DNA of 64,000 bases from Blastochloris viridis (GTDB lineage: Bacteria; Pseudomonadota; Alphaproteobacteria; UBA2136; UBA6156), in NCBI GenBank assembly GCA_005768725.1, contig VAFM01000001.1, positions 620,001-684,000 on the forward strand, in the 5' to 3' direction. The notes beneath the pieces were generated by a model that searched no databases, had not been told where the DNA came from, and saw only the letters and a program-made list of their open reading frames with translations. This document shows, piece after piece, positions 49,887 to 58,064 of the stretch. Positions within the stretch are counted from its first letter, which is position 1. Each line of letters opens with the position of its first letter. The translations under genes were made by a program, and so were the position numbers.

Positions 49887-50741
49887 GCGAGGGTTCTCCT
49901 GTGGTTTGTGAATGAAAAAACCCTCCGGTTTCGGAGGGTTTGGATTGGCAAGTTCGGCAATCAGCCGTTCCAGCGAACCTATACGGTCGGCCATGCCCAC
50001 CGCGACGGATGCGGCGCCGATCAGCACGTCACCACTCCCGAAGTTATCCATCACCGCGGCGGGCGAGATATTCCGGTTACGGGCCACCGTGGTGATGAAA
50101 ACCTGTGCCATGGCATCAATCCGTGTCTGCAGCTTGGTGCGCCCCTCCTCGGTACCAGGGTCGAGGCGTTTGTTGGGGCTTTGCGAGGACACGATCTCCA
50201 CCGCGCCATGGGCGCCCTGCGTATCCTTGCGGCGGTATATGCCCACCACGCCTATGGAACCGAGTGCCGAGGTTTCCGACACCACGATCCGGTCAGCCGC
50301 ACTGGCAATCCAGTACGCGCCGCTGGCGGCATCGCCGGAGGCATATGCCACAATCGGCTTGCGCCCCCGCGCCTGATAAATCATACCCGCCAGCTCGGAC
50401 ACACCGTTCACCTCGCCACCGGGGGAATCGATGTCGAGGACGATGGCCTTGATGGCGGGGTCTTCCAGCGCAACATTGAGGTCTTGCGCCAGAATCTCGT
50501 AACTGGTGGCGCCGCTGATCTGCGTGAACAGGTTGGCATAGCGGAACAGCGGCCCCACTACGGGGATGACGGCCACGCCATCCCTCTCCACCACGGTATG
50601 GGTATTGCGGAGTTCCCGCCCCAGCCTTGCCGCCACCGCTTCAGGACTATCGTTTTCCCGTGTAGCGATATCAAGGATGGTCTGCAGGGCGGTTTCGGTG
50701 ACTGCCCATGGCTCACCGGCCACCCGATTCCAAATTCTCAT
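49551..50741 (-). CDS. S49-family capsid maturation protease (gpC-like)
   Basis: A 396-residue protein with an S49/SppA-like domain: PVVGPLFRYANLFTQISGAT, VLDIDSPGGEVNGV, the catalytic Ser in YASGDAASGAYWIASAADRI and RIDAMAQVFITTVARNRNIS. The C-terminal 110 residues form the scaffold region, which also has its own start at 49886. AGGAGG precedes the ATG. It processes scaffold and portal during prohead maturation. Confidence 0.9.
   Translation of the reverse strand: MRIWNRVAGEPWAVTETALQTILDIATRENDSPEAVAARLGRELRNTHTVVERDGVAVIPVVGPLFRYANLFTQISGATSYEILAQDLNVALEDPAIKAIVLDIDSPGGEVNGVSELAGMIYQARGRKPIVAYASGDAASGAYWIASAADRIVVSETSALGSIGVVGIYRRKDTQGAHGAVEIVSSQSPNKRLDPGTEEGRTKLQTRIDAMAQVFITTVARNRNISPAAVMDNFGSGDVLIGAASVAVGMADRIGSLERLIAELANPNPPKPEGFFIHKPQENPRMNLETLTRDHPDLANQLRHEGAAAERERIKGILASDAAVGREKLAHELAFTVIDMSAQEASLLLEHAPQAEAKPSTSFERVMAGIPNPDIAPDGGEEVDDVEVTAKRLASY
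49917..49940 (-). terminator. Terminator-like hairpin inside the protease gene
   Basis: On the mRNA strand AACCCTCCG, loop AAA and CGGAGGGTT are followed by TTTT. The structure lies 31 bases upstream of the nested scaffold ATG and is coding (PPKPEGFF). It may attenuate or protect the message. Confidence 0.55.
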
Positions 50742-50830
50742 TGTCGTACCTCCTAAAAAACCCGCCTTAAGGCGGAGCTATCTTGATTTTCAAATGTTCC
50801 AATGCCATGGTGCCCGCGGTATCGCGTAGC

Positions 50831-51010
50831 GGTACTGGGGCCTTTCTAACCCCTAAGTTGACCGGCTGATGAGCGTCAGCCGTGACCAAATCCGCTCCTT
50901 AGCCCTAGGGCTGGGGAGACGGCGTCATACAACAAGGCTCGCGCCTGAAAGCGCTGTGCCGTAGTCAACTGCGGTTAGAAACTCCCCGGCCACTCTTTTG
51001 TGGCCGTTTT
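50831..51010 (+). ncRNA. Candidate structured leader RNA with intrinsic terminator
   Basis: The 565-base gap between portal and protease genes holds a compact set of helices on the plus strand. A closing helix AGTTGAC (50856-50862) with GTCAACT (50964-50970) encloses hairpin GGCTGA/TCAGCC (50864-50881) and a two-part stem ACGGC/GCCGT (50919-50923, 50958-50962) capped by GCGC-CTGAAA-GCGC (50941-50954). GGGG/CCCC (50837-50853) lies 5'. A terminator GGCCAC-TCTTTT-GTGGCC-GTTTTT ends it (50988-51010). A ribosome site and start codon follow at once, so it looks like a leader with attenuation control of the HTH gene, or a free-standing RNA. No known class was recognised. Confidence 0.55.
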
Positions 51011-51033
51011 TGTACCCACAGAAGGAGTAGATC

Positions 51034-51297
51034 TTGGCGCATCCCTACCAGTAAACTGAAGAAGACTGGCTCATCAAAGACATCGGGCGGCGTATCCGCG
51101 AAGCCCGCCTGAGCATGGAGCCGCGTCTGTCGCAGGAAAAGCTGGGGGAAGCCTTGGGCACGTCCTTTCAGATGATCCAAAAGTACGAAAACGGTACATG
51201 CCGTATTTCCGCAGCCAAGCTCATCCTAGCCGCCCGCGCCCTTGGGCTTCCCCCAGCCTTCCTGTTGATGGGTTTCGAGGGTATCAGAGAGTCCTAG
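51034..51297 (+). pseudogene. XRE-type regulator interrupted by an in-frame stop
   Basis: A TTG at 51034 follows AAGGAG by 6 bases and opens a frame reading MAHPYQ, then TAA (51052-51054), and continues in frame with TEEDWLIKDIGRRIREARLS and a full HTH (LSQEKLGEALGTSFQMIQKY-ENGTCRISAAKLILAARALG) to 51297. The next ATG, at 51115, would lose the first helix. It may be a decayed phage repressor, a read-through gene, or expressed from 51115 as a 60-residue protein. It lies opposite to the late operon, downstream of the RNA candidate. Confidence 0.6.
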
Positions 51298-51306
51298 CCT
51301 TAGCGG

Positions 51307-52848
51307 CTATTCATCCTCCTCATCCTTCTTGCGGCTCTTCTTGCGTAGGCTTTCCTTAACGTCCTGTTCGTCCAGTCCCAGCTCTTTCAGGCGGGCTTTC
51401 TCCCGTGCCCGCTGGGCCAGCACTTCCTCCCAATCTAGTCCTTGGGCGGCACATTCGTCTTCCAAGGTAGACAGCCCCGCCTCCATCCGGATTTGAGCAG
51501 CCTGTGCTTCCTTGACCGGATCAACCCAGCCGCGGCCGGGGCCGATCCACTTGCAGCGCGTCCAGCCTGCACGGTTCTCGTAGAAGTCCGGTGCATCCAC
51601 CAGTCCCTTGTTGATGGCTTCTTCCAACCAGAGGTCATAGACTGGCTTGGCCCAATAGGTCGCCACCCAGAGCCGCCGTCCGTTGAAATAGCGCCATGCC
51701 TCCAATAGCGCCGCACGGGCGCTGGAATAGTTGGTCTTGGAAAAGTCCTTCATCAGCAGCTCGAAGGGCATGTTCAGCCCCGCACCGATGTGCCGCTGGA
51801 CGTTTTCCACGAACTGGCTGTAGGCGCTGTTGGGTCGGCTCGGCGTAAACGGCGAGAGTTTATCACCGGGGAACATGGTGATCAGTGACCCACTCTCAAG
51901 CTTGGCCCGCCATTCCGAATGGGCGGTGCGTAAAGCATCGCCCGACCCGCCGAACATCTCAGCAATGGTCTCGCTATCCAGCGGAGTTTCGATGAAAGCC
52001 GCAATCATGGCGTTCACAATCGCAGCCTGCAGCTCACTTCTCTCGTAGTGGTCAAGCATGCGGAACATCGGCATGATGCTGGTGAAGATAGGTTTGCCCC
52101 GGCTCTGGCCGGTGCGCTCCTTGTCATGCACATGCACTACCTGCCGTCGCCCAAAAGCGGTGAAGGCAGGTACGCGTTCCCATTCCTCGGCAGCGGCGAT
52201 AATACCCATCTGGCTGTCGCCGGGGTGCGTCTTGCGAATCCAGTAAGCCTGCGGCGACCCGTACCGGTTAATCTCAATACCCGCCCGCAGGTATTGGCTG
52301 TCGGGGGTACCATGCGGATTGCAAAGGCGGTCAGGTTCCACCAGTTGCATAGCCGAGGCAAAGGGTACATCCCGCTCCGGCAGCCACATCGGCAATGCCA
52401 AAGCTTCACCATTGACGATACCTGAGCGGAATACTTGGGCTGTCATGCCCGCAAAGGTCAGGGAACGCGCGGCATCACACCAGACGTTTTCCGACCATAC
52501 CCGCCAATGGGCCTCCACATTGGCCGACCATTCATCGGCCCACTCTTTGGTGCGCCCCAACAGCCGGAAGTCCGGCGTGGAGGACAGCCGCAGCCCCGTT
52601 CCCACCACATTGTCCACCTGAGTCTGCACCGCGCCTGCGGCAATGCCGTGGTTACGGGTCAGGTCACGCGAACGCGACACCAGCGTCGGCAATTCTCCCA
52701 GCAGGTCGGAATCGGCGGAACCCAGCCCCGGTGTCCAACTGGATAGTTCGCGTGCGGTAAGCGATGCCCCACGATGCGAGACATCCTGCGCCATATATCG
52801 CGTACGCGGCGCTTTCAGCGGCTTGCCGTTGGCATCAAGAAGAGACAT
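51307..52848 (-). CDS. Portal protein (lambda gpB family)
   Basis: The 513-residue protein matches lambda-type portals: SDLLGELPTLVSRSRDLTRN, GIAAGAVQTQVDNVVGTGLR, EWSANVEAHWRVWSENVWCD, PMWLPERDVPFASAMQLVEP and NMPFELLMKDFSKTNYSSAR. The C-terminus is a long charged tail (ending RKKSRKKDEEDE). It forms the 12-subunit vertex that contacts terminase. Confidence 0.93.
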   Translation of the reverse strand: MSLLDANGKPLKAPRTRYMAQDVSHRGASLTARELSSWTPGLGSADSDLLGELPTLVSRSRDLTRNHGIAAGAVQTQVDNVVGTGLRLSSTPDFRLLGRTKEWADEWSANVEAHWRVWSENVWCDAARSLTFAGMTAQVFRSGIVNGEALALPMWLPERDVPFASAMQLVEPDRLCNPHGTPDSQYLRAGIEINRYGSPQAYWIRKTHPGDSQMGIIAAAEEWERVPAFTAFGRRQVVHVHDKERTGQSRGKPIFTSIMPMFRMLDHYERSELQAAIVNAMIAAFIETPLDSETIAEMFGGSGDALRTAHSEWRAKLESGSLITMFPGDKLSPFTPSRPNSAYSQFVENVQRHIGAGLNMPFELLMKDFSKTNYSSARAALLEAWRYFNGRRLWVATYWAKPVYDLWLEEAINKGLVDAPDFYENRAGWTRCKWIGPGRGWVDPVKEAQAAQIRMEAGLSTLEDECAAQGLDWEEVLAQRAREKARLKELGLDEQDVKESLRKKSRKKDEEDE

Positions 52849-52857
52849 GACGGTTTC

Positions 52858-53085
52858 CTAGAATTTAAACAAAATCGGTCCGCGTCGCGGGCCTCCGGTG
52901 AGACGGGCTATCTGCATACGCAGCTCGGCAATGTACCGATCCAACGCCTTCACATTCGCCTGTGTGTAAGTGGTAGAGCCAAACCCGTGCAGGTTGACCG
53001 TCACCTCCTGTGTGCCGGTCAACAGCTTATGGCGGGCAGTCTCCGCATCTGCCAACCGGCTCTGCAGGGTTCCAAGGTCGGACAT
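52858..53085 (-). CDS. Head-tail connector (gpW-like)
   Basis: This 75-residue protein has helices LGTLQSRLADAETARHKLLT and KALDRYIAELRMQIARLTGG around a short beta hairpin, ending RGPILFKF. This is the gpW fold and length. It sits between the accessory 327-residue gene and the portal. Confidence 0.82.
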   Translation of the reverse strand: MSDLGTLQSRLADAETARHKLLTGTQEVTVNLHGFGSTTYTQANVKALDRYIAELRMQIARLTGGPRRGPILFKF

Positions 53086-53102
53086 CTGGTTTCTCCATAA
53101 AG

Positions 53103-53121
53103 AAAGCCGCCTTGCAGGCGG
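53103..53121 (-). terminator. Terminator of the accessory gene
   Basis: AGCCGCC-TTGCA-GGCGGCT, followed on the minus strand by TTTCTTT. It lies between the 327-residue insert and gpW, so the insert has its own end signal. Confidence 0.65.
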
Positions 53122-53142
53122 CTCTTTCGTTCATCTGATTGT

Positions 53143-54126
53143 TTACAGGGTTACACAGTTCAAGCAGGCCAATTCCGGCGTACTGCGAACCTCATCCAGC
53201 CGCAAAGAATGGATATTCCCTGCATCCTTTTTGGGGTGTTCAATTTGAACAGAGTAATACCCATCATCGACCTCGGTAACGGTTACCGGCAGGGCTTTCT
53301 TCCCTCCCCAAGAAATCCAAGCCTTATCACCCGCAACGAACGTCTCAACCGTCCGCTTGGTGTAATGCAAGGGCGTTACCCCTTTCACGGCAATCGCTTT
53401 CCGTTCCTTCCCTTCACCAGGACGGATTTCGAAGTCGAGGTTTTCGATAGCTTTTTGCAGCATGTTGAAGTGAACATTCTGCGAATCCGGATAACTCTTG
53501 TACCAGAATCCGGCGGTCAGCGCGGCGCAAATCAAGCTTCCTGTGGGAACATACTTCGCGGGAGATACCTGCCCATCCGGGTAGGTAAAACTGGCTTTTT
53601 CCGCGATATGTTTGAGTTTATAGGCGCCATGTTTTGTCGTAATCGTTCGAGTGAACGGGATGCGAGAAACAACCGTGTATGCCCGCAAGACCTCTTCCAC
53701 CGAAGAATCCAGCAGCAAATCCATCCGGGCTTGCCCGAACCGCTTGGCATACTGCTGAGACGTTTCACCTTGGTGATGCAGGGTATCGACGCCAATACCC
53801 TGCCGCGTCAAGTTAGGCTCAAGCCCCTTCATTTCCAGCAACAGCCGGATATTCGCCCGACCTGCAGCAAGATACAGCGGCTTTGCGGTAGGATTGAAGC
53901 CCTTGTCCGTCAGATAATCCCTGTAAGCAGGCCAATCCACTTCGGTGTCGATGGGAGAGAAAAGCAAATCCCGCGCACGCAATGCGGCATAGGTTTTAAA
54001 TCCCAGCGCACGCGCCAAAGCTTCAACGCGGTGGGAGGATTTAATCTCCGGGCAATACTTGGTTAAATCCGCTTTCATCGAATCAATATGCTCCGCGAAA
54101 GCAATCCTAATGGGTAGGGTCAACAT
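53143..54126 (-). CDS. Accessory protein inserted between terminase and gpW
   Basis: A 327-residue protein without membrane segments. The N-terminus reads SSHRVEALARALGFKTYAAL, as seen at the start of glyoxalase-superfamily-like and similar bacterial proteins. The middle (YAKRFGQARMDLLLDSSVEE, SFTYPDGQVSPAKYVPTGSL) and the C-terminal strands (VETFVAGDKAWISWGGKKAL) are not recognised. It sits within the lambda-type A-W junction, with a 170-base gap before it and a private terminator after it, so it behaves as a lysogenic conversion (moron) gene. Confidence 0.6.
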   Translation of the reverse strand: MLTLPIRIAFAEHIDSMKADLTKYCPEIKSSHRVEALARALGFKTYAALRARDLLFSPIDTEVDWPAYRDYLTDKGFNPTAKPLYLAAGRANIRLLLEMKGLEPNLTRQGIGVDTLHHQGETSQQYAKRFGQARMDLLLDSSVEEVLRAYTVVSRIPFTRTITTKHGAYKLKHIAEKASFTYPDGQVSPAKYVPTGSLICAALTAGFWYKSYPDSQNVHFNMLQKAIENLDFEIRPGEGKERKAIAVKGVTPLHYTKRTVETFVAGDKAWISWGGKKALPVTVTEVDDGYYSVQIEHPKKDAGNIHSLRLDEVRSTPELACLNCVTL

Positions 54127-54296
54127 GGTTATGTCCTTTTCAACAGGGTCGAGTTCGTCGATTACGCTTCAACCCGTTTAAAGGGGCAGACCATATTTAC
54201 AGTAGAAGAAACTGTGGACGTTTGACCCGACGACAGGTCACAGGTGCCCATACCTGAAACAGATTGTACGGAAGAAAAACCACTTCCACAAGTCTG

Positions 54297-56330
54297 TTAA
54301 AGGTACGGGTCATTAGCCTTCACAGCCTTCCGCTGCGGGATGACTGGCACAGCCGGATTGACAGGTTGAGGCTGCGGGGTCGGCTGTCCCTGTTCCGGCG
54401 CCGTCAATTCCACACCCTGCACCGGTTCCGGCTGATAGGTACCCAATGCTTCTTCCAAGGCCCGCCACTTGAACTCGCTCATGCGGTCAAGCCCGAAGAT
54501 CGTCGCTGCGGCGCGGGCATAGACCCGGCAGTCCAAGGCTTCGTTGTTACGGGTCGGGTCTTTCTCCCATGTCGCCTTGGGATAGCCACGCACCATGCGA
54601 GTCACCCGCCGTTCGGCGGTCAACTGCTTGAAGTATTCCTCGCCATATTGCGGGAAGTGGCAGGCTCCGGGCGGGAATCCCCTGCCCTCGGCACGCGCTT
54701 CATCCGTAGGCCATTCCAGCTTCAGCCAGCGGTAAAGCTCCATCTTCGCCACCGGGCCGGAGACGTTCCAGACCCGCAAGCCGCGACGTTTGCCACCTAC
54801 ATCCGCCTTTGACACGCCGAGAATCAAGGCGCTGTCGCGCTCCTGCCCCTTGATGGCCACCACTGTGCGCGGCTGGCCTGCACGGGCACCAGCCCCACCC
54901 CATACCGCCTGCGGGTGCTGGCGTACCCAGCCGTAAACGTCCTGTGTGGCATAGCCGCTGTCCACCGCCATTACGCGGATGGGCATGGTGTTGCCAGCGG
55001 CATGTGGCCAGTCCTGTTGCAGCAGCAGGTTCAATCGCTGCCATACTTCGGGCCGTGCCGTATCTCCGTCCAGCACCGCGTAATCCACCGACCAGCTTTC
55101 CTTATGGCGGCCCCAAGCCACAACCTCGCATTCCAGACGGTCTTTCTGCACGTCGACACCCGCCGTAAGAAACAAGCCTCCCAACGGTACCGTGCCAACA
55201 GGGTACGGTTCACGCCGCTCATAAATTCTCTGCCATTCTGGCGATTCGGCGCTTTCTTCATATGGTTCTCCTAATACAGTGTTGACGAAGCCCTTCATTA
55301 ATTCGGGGGCTTTTTTGGCTTCTTCGAACAAGGTGGCGGCATCCGACCAACTGAACCAACCCACCGGGCTGTAAAGCGAAGATAGGTGGTATCCCACCGT
55401 GCCATTGCCCTCTTGGGTGGCTTGCCAGCGGCCCTTGGCCAGCATCTCGGTCTTCTGGTGTTCACCCAGCAGCACGCCGCAGGCTTCACACGCATATTCC
55501 GCCTTCTCCGGCTCTCCCTCCGGCCAGCGCAGTTGCGTAAATCGCAGAGGCTGGTAGTGGTCGCATGCCGGACACGGCACATGGAAGAAGCGCATGTCGC
55601 TGTTCTCAAACTCGCGTTGAATCCGCGACAACCCCTTCACGGTGGGCGTACTCACCATGAAGACTTTGCGCCGCCGCCTAAAGGTGGCCGAACGGCGCTC
55701 GGCCAGCAGGATAGGGTCGCCTTCACCATCCACGTCACCCGGATAGGCGTCGATTTCATCCATAAAGAGGTAGCGGGCTGGCATTGAACGTAGGCCCACC
55801 GCCGAGTTGGCTCCGGTCAGAATCAGCAACCCGCCGAGGAATTCCTTACTCAGCATGGTATTGCCGGAATCCCGTGAGCGGGCCGGTCGTACCCGCTCCC
55901 TCAGCTCCGGGCTGTCCTCCAGTAAGGGCTCAAGACGCTGCTTGGAGTGACGTTTCGCCATTTCCACCGTGGGAGAAACCGCCATCGTCGGCCCCGGCGC
56001 CATGTGGATGATGTATCCCAGCCAGTTGTTACCGCATTCCGTGCCACCGATTTGTGATCCTTTCATAAAGGCGATCCGTTGCACCGGCGAGGCCGGCGAC
56101 AGATGATCCATAATTTCGCGTAGATAGGGCGTGCGCTCCGTGCGCCAGCGCCCCGGTTCCGATGCCGACTTGGGCGAGAGCATCCGGTAATGGTCAGCCC
56201 ACTCCGACACCTTGAACACGGGATCGGGGGTCAGACCCTGCTGCCATGTGCTTTCAATTCCGGCGTCATTGAAGACATCAGTCAAACTTGGGTCGGATGT
56301 CTCCCAATTCGGTGAGGTGGTCTCGGACAT
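54297..56330 (-). CDS. Terminase large subunit (GpA family)
   Basis: The 677-residue protein starts at ATG 56330 (MSETTSPNWETSD). It has the GpA ATPase core (FMKGSQIGGTECGNNWLGYI, Walker B RYLFMDEIDAYPGDVDGEGD), a cysteine cluster (CPACDHYQ ... CEACGVLLGE) and the nuclease domain (FLTAGVDVQKDRLECEVVAW, VMAVDSGYATQDVYGWV). The C-terminal Pro/Gln tail (QPTPQPQPVNPAVPVIPQRK) is low complexity. It overlaps the small subunit by 53 bases. It cuts and packages phage DNA. Confidence 0.93.
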   Translation of the reverse strand: MSETTSPNWETSDPSLTDVFNDAGIESTWQQGLTPDPVFKVSEWADHYRMLSPKSASEPGRWRTERTPYLREIMDHLSPASPVQRIAFMKGSQIGGTECGNNWLGYIIHMAPGPTMAVSPTVEMAKRHSKQRLEPLLEDSPELRERVRPARSRDSGNTMLSKEFLGGLLILTGANSAVGLRSMPARYLFMDEIDAYPGDVDGEGDPILLAERRSATFRRRRKVFMVSTPTVKGLSRIQREFENSDMRFFHVPCPACDHYQPLRFTQLRWPEGEPEKAEYACEACGVLLGEHQKTEMLAKGRWQATQEGNGTVGYHLSSLYSPVGWFSWSDAATLFEEAKKAPELMKGFVNTVLGEPYEESAESPEWQRIYERREPYPVGTVPLGGLFLTAGVDVQKDRLECEVVAWGRHKESWSVDYAVLDGDTARPEVWQRLNLLLQQDWPHAAGNTMPIRVMAVDSGYATQDVYGWVRQHPQAVWGGAGARAGQPRTVVAIKGQERDSALILGVSKADVGGKRRGLRVWNVSGPVAKMELYRWLKLEWPTDEARAEGRGFPPGACHFPQYGEEYFKQLTAERRVTRMVRGYPKATWEKDPTRNNEALDCRVYARAAATIFGLDRMSEFKWRALEEALGTYQPEPVQGVELTAPEQGQPTPQPQPVNPAVPVIPQRKAVKANDPYL

Positions 56331-56841
56331 AGCGTTCCAACATCGTGTGCATGGTGTGTTCATCCACCCCCAGCTCGGAAGCCATTTGGGCCGATACGCG
56401 GGCGGGCCAGTTAAGCCAGGCATCACGCACCTGCCGGGCCAGCCGGAAGACTTGGGCCGTAACCTTAGCCTTATCAATCAACGACCCGCGTTTCTCCTGC
56501 AGGAGTAGGCGGGCCAGATGAACCTTTGTGATTTCGTGGGCGGTACGGGCCTGCTCGAAGCTGGTTAGTCCAGCCGAACTCTGCCCGCTTTCACGGAGCG
56601 CTTCCCTTACCGAGCGTACCGCCGCAGCAGAGGCCGTATCGGGAGGCTGGGGATTGGCAAACTTAGGCTTCGTAGTGGTCTGGCGGGCCGGATCGGTATT
56701 GGCCTGCCATTGGGCATCCGCCTTGGCAGGGTCAATCGTTCCGTCCGGTTCGGGGGTTATCCGCCCTGCCCTGACTGCCTTACGGACTGACCCCTCGGTA
56801 ACCCGCAAATGTGCGGCATAAGCTCGTAACGACAGCCCCAC
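56278..56841 (-). CDS. Terminase small subunit (Nu1-like)
   Basis: This 187-residue protein starts with a winged-helix/MerR-like segment (LSLRAYAAHLRVTEGSVRKAVRAGRI), as in lambda Nu1, a Pro/Thr linker, a helical region (TSFEQARTAHEITKVHLARL) and a C-terminal domain (MASELGVDEHTMHTMLERYV). It recognises packaging sites and recruits the large subunit. Confidence 0.8.
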   Translation of the reverse strand: MGLSLRAYAAHLRVTEGSVRKAVRAGRITPEPDGTIDPAKADAQWQANTDPARQTTTKPKFANPQPPDTASAAAVRSVREALRESGQSSAGLTSFEQARTAHEITKVHLARLLLQEKRGSLIDKAKVTAQVFRLARQVRDAWLNWPARVSAQMASELGVDEHTMHTMLERYVRDHLTELGDIRPKFD

Positions 56842-56842
56842 T

Positions 56843-56874
56843 TTGACAATTAACCATTACTTTCAACGTATTAA
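56843..56874 (+). promoter_or_regulatory. Possible promoter of the rightward operon
   Basis: A perfect TTGACA (56843-56848) overlaps the terminase small subunit start. The best -10 candidates, ACGTAT or TATTAA, have spacings of 17 or 20 bases, so the call is weak. Confidence 0.35.
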
Positions 56875-56952
56875 GTTTACTTCGTCACTTTTTGAAGCAT
56901 TCATCAAGTTAAGAAATAGGAACCCTAATCAACCAACGGAGGAAAACGCCCC

Positions 56953-57183
56953 ATGCCTAGAACCAGACTTAAACGCCCCAAAGCCCGCATCCAATTTGGA
57001 TTCTTGTTTGATGACGCTCATCACGTCCCCCTCAAATTCCAAGTCCTCTCAGCGATAACCGGCCTTTACCAACACGAACTCGCCCTAGAAGCCTTCAATG
57101 ACCTTTTTGAGAAATACGGCCATTTGCTGAAGAACATCGATAAGCAAATCGTATCCGCCAACAAACAACTCACCGCCCGATAA
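56953..57183 (+). CDS. Small phage protein, first gene of a rightward operon
   Basis: The 76-residue protein has a basic N-terminus (PRTRLKRPKARIQFGFLFDD) and a helical remainder (VLSAITGLYQHELALEAFND). The ribosome site GGAGGAAAA precedes the ATG. No family is recognised. It starts a set of five short genes with gaps of about 12 bases or less, all opposite to the late genes. Confidence 0.6.
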   Translation: MPRTRLKRPKARIQFGFLFDDAHHVPLKFQVLSAITGLYQHELALEAFNDLFEKYGHLLKNIDKQIVSANKQLTAR

Positions 57184-57195
57184 GGAGACAACCCC

Positions 57196-57477
57196 ATGAA
57201 CAAAACCCAACGCTGGAATTACGAAGACCTGCAAGCCCGCTGCGACCAAATCGCAGCCATGGGCAAAGTGCTGGTGGATTTTGCCGACGGTGCCGATCCC
57301 GAAAATGTTCAGGAAAGTGACATGCAACGGGTTGAGGGAATTCTCACCCATCTCATTCAAATCTTTGGCAATGAACGCCTGCAGGCGCACTGCCGCAAAC
57401 TCGGTATCGATACCACCGAGGATTGGGCAGACGTGTATCACAACCTGCCAAACCTGCTGAATCAACCTCAAGAGTAA
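57196..57477 (+). CDS. Small helical phage protein
   Basis: This 93-residue acidic protein (YEDLQARCDQIAAMGKVLVD, VEGILTHLIQIFGNERLQAH) is preceded by AAGGAGA. It lies in the rightward operon. There is no known domain. Confidence 0.55.
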   Translation: MNKTQRWNYEDLQARCDQIAAMGKVLVDFADGADPENVQESDMQRVEGILTHLIQIFGNERLQAHCRKLGIDTTEDWADVYHNLPNLLNQPQE

Positions 57478-57488
57478 AGGAATCACCC

Positions 57489-57815
57489 ATGAGAAACCCC
57501 CAAGGTATGTTGATTTATTCTCCCATCACTCCTGAGGGCGAGCGTTTCCTAGATGAGCAGAAACTCACACTCGACCAGCTGCATAGCGCCATTGCGAAGT
57601 TTGCCATAAAGGAAAATCAACGTGTAGCGACCCCTATTGGAGTAAATACCCTTGGCTTCTTTTATTGCAATGAACTCGGTTGGCATCCCTTAAATCCTGA
57701 TGCCTTCGAGAAACCCATCCACTGCATTCCGTGGGTGCAAGTACACGAGTTGCTCGGCCACGTTCCAGACGGAACCACTGGCGACTTTCTCAATACAAAT
57801 ATGAAAACCCACTAG
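57489..57815 (+). CDS. Small phage protein
   Basis: The 108-residue protein starts at ATG 57489 with AAAGGAA upstream. It reads GMLIYSPITPEGERFLDEQK, FAIKENQRVATPIGVNTLGF and FYCNELGWHPLNPDAFEKPI. It is mixed alpha/beta with no family recognised. It is third in the rightward operon. Confidence 0.5.
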   Translation: MRNPQGMLIYSPITPEGERFLDEQKLTLDQLHSAIAKFAIKENQRVATPIGVNTLGFFYCNELGWHPLNPDAFEKPIHCIPWVQVHELLGHVPDGTTGDFLNTNMKTH

Positions 57816-57827
57816 AGGAGTATCACC

Positions 57828-58064
57828 ATGAGTAAATCCAATAAACCCACGGAGCCGAAAACCAACAAGAAACAAGCCATGCTTGACTTGCTCCGGCGCC
57901 CCGAAGGCGTGACGATTGCCGAACTGGAAGAAGCCACGGGCTGGCAGCAGCACAGCGTGCGCGGGGCACTCGTCAACCTAAAAAACAAGGACAAGCATTC
58001 CATCACCAATTCAAAAGATGACAACGGCCCACGCCGTTATTTCTTGAAAAAGGAGGGCGCATAA
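57828..58064 (+). CDS. DUF3489-like winged-helix protein
   Basis: A 78-residue protein with a basic N-terminal tail and the DUF3489 pattern KKQAMLDLLRRPEGVTIAEL-EEATGWQQHSVRGALVNLKN, a winged helix that may bind DNA. GAGGAG precedes the ATG. The stop overlaps the next start (TAATG). Confidence 0.75.
   Translation: MSKSNKPTEPKTNKKQAMLDLLRRPEGVTIAELEEATGWQQHSVRGALVNLKNKDKHSITNSKDDNGPRRYFLKKEGA

Noticed and set aside
50860..50985. Possible hammerhead ribozyme because of CTGATGAG
   Set aside because: The required GAAA-containing strand and stem II could not be placed. CTGATGAG is part of the GGCTGA/TCAGCC hairpin.
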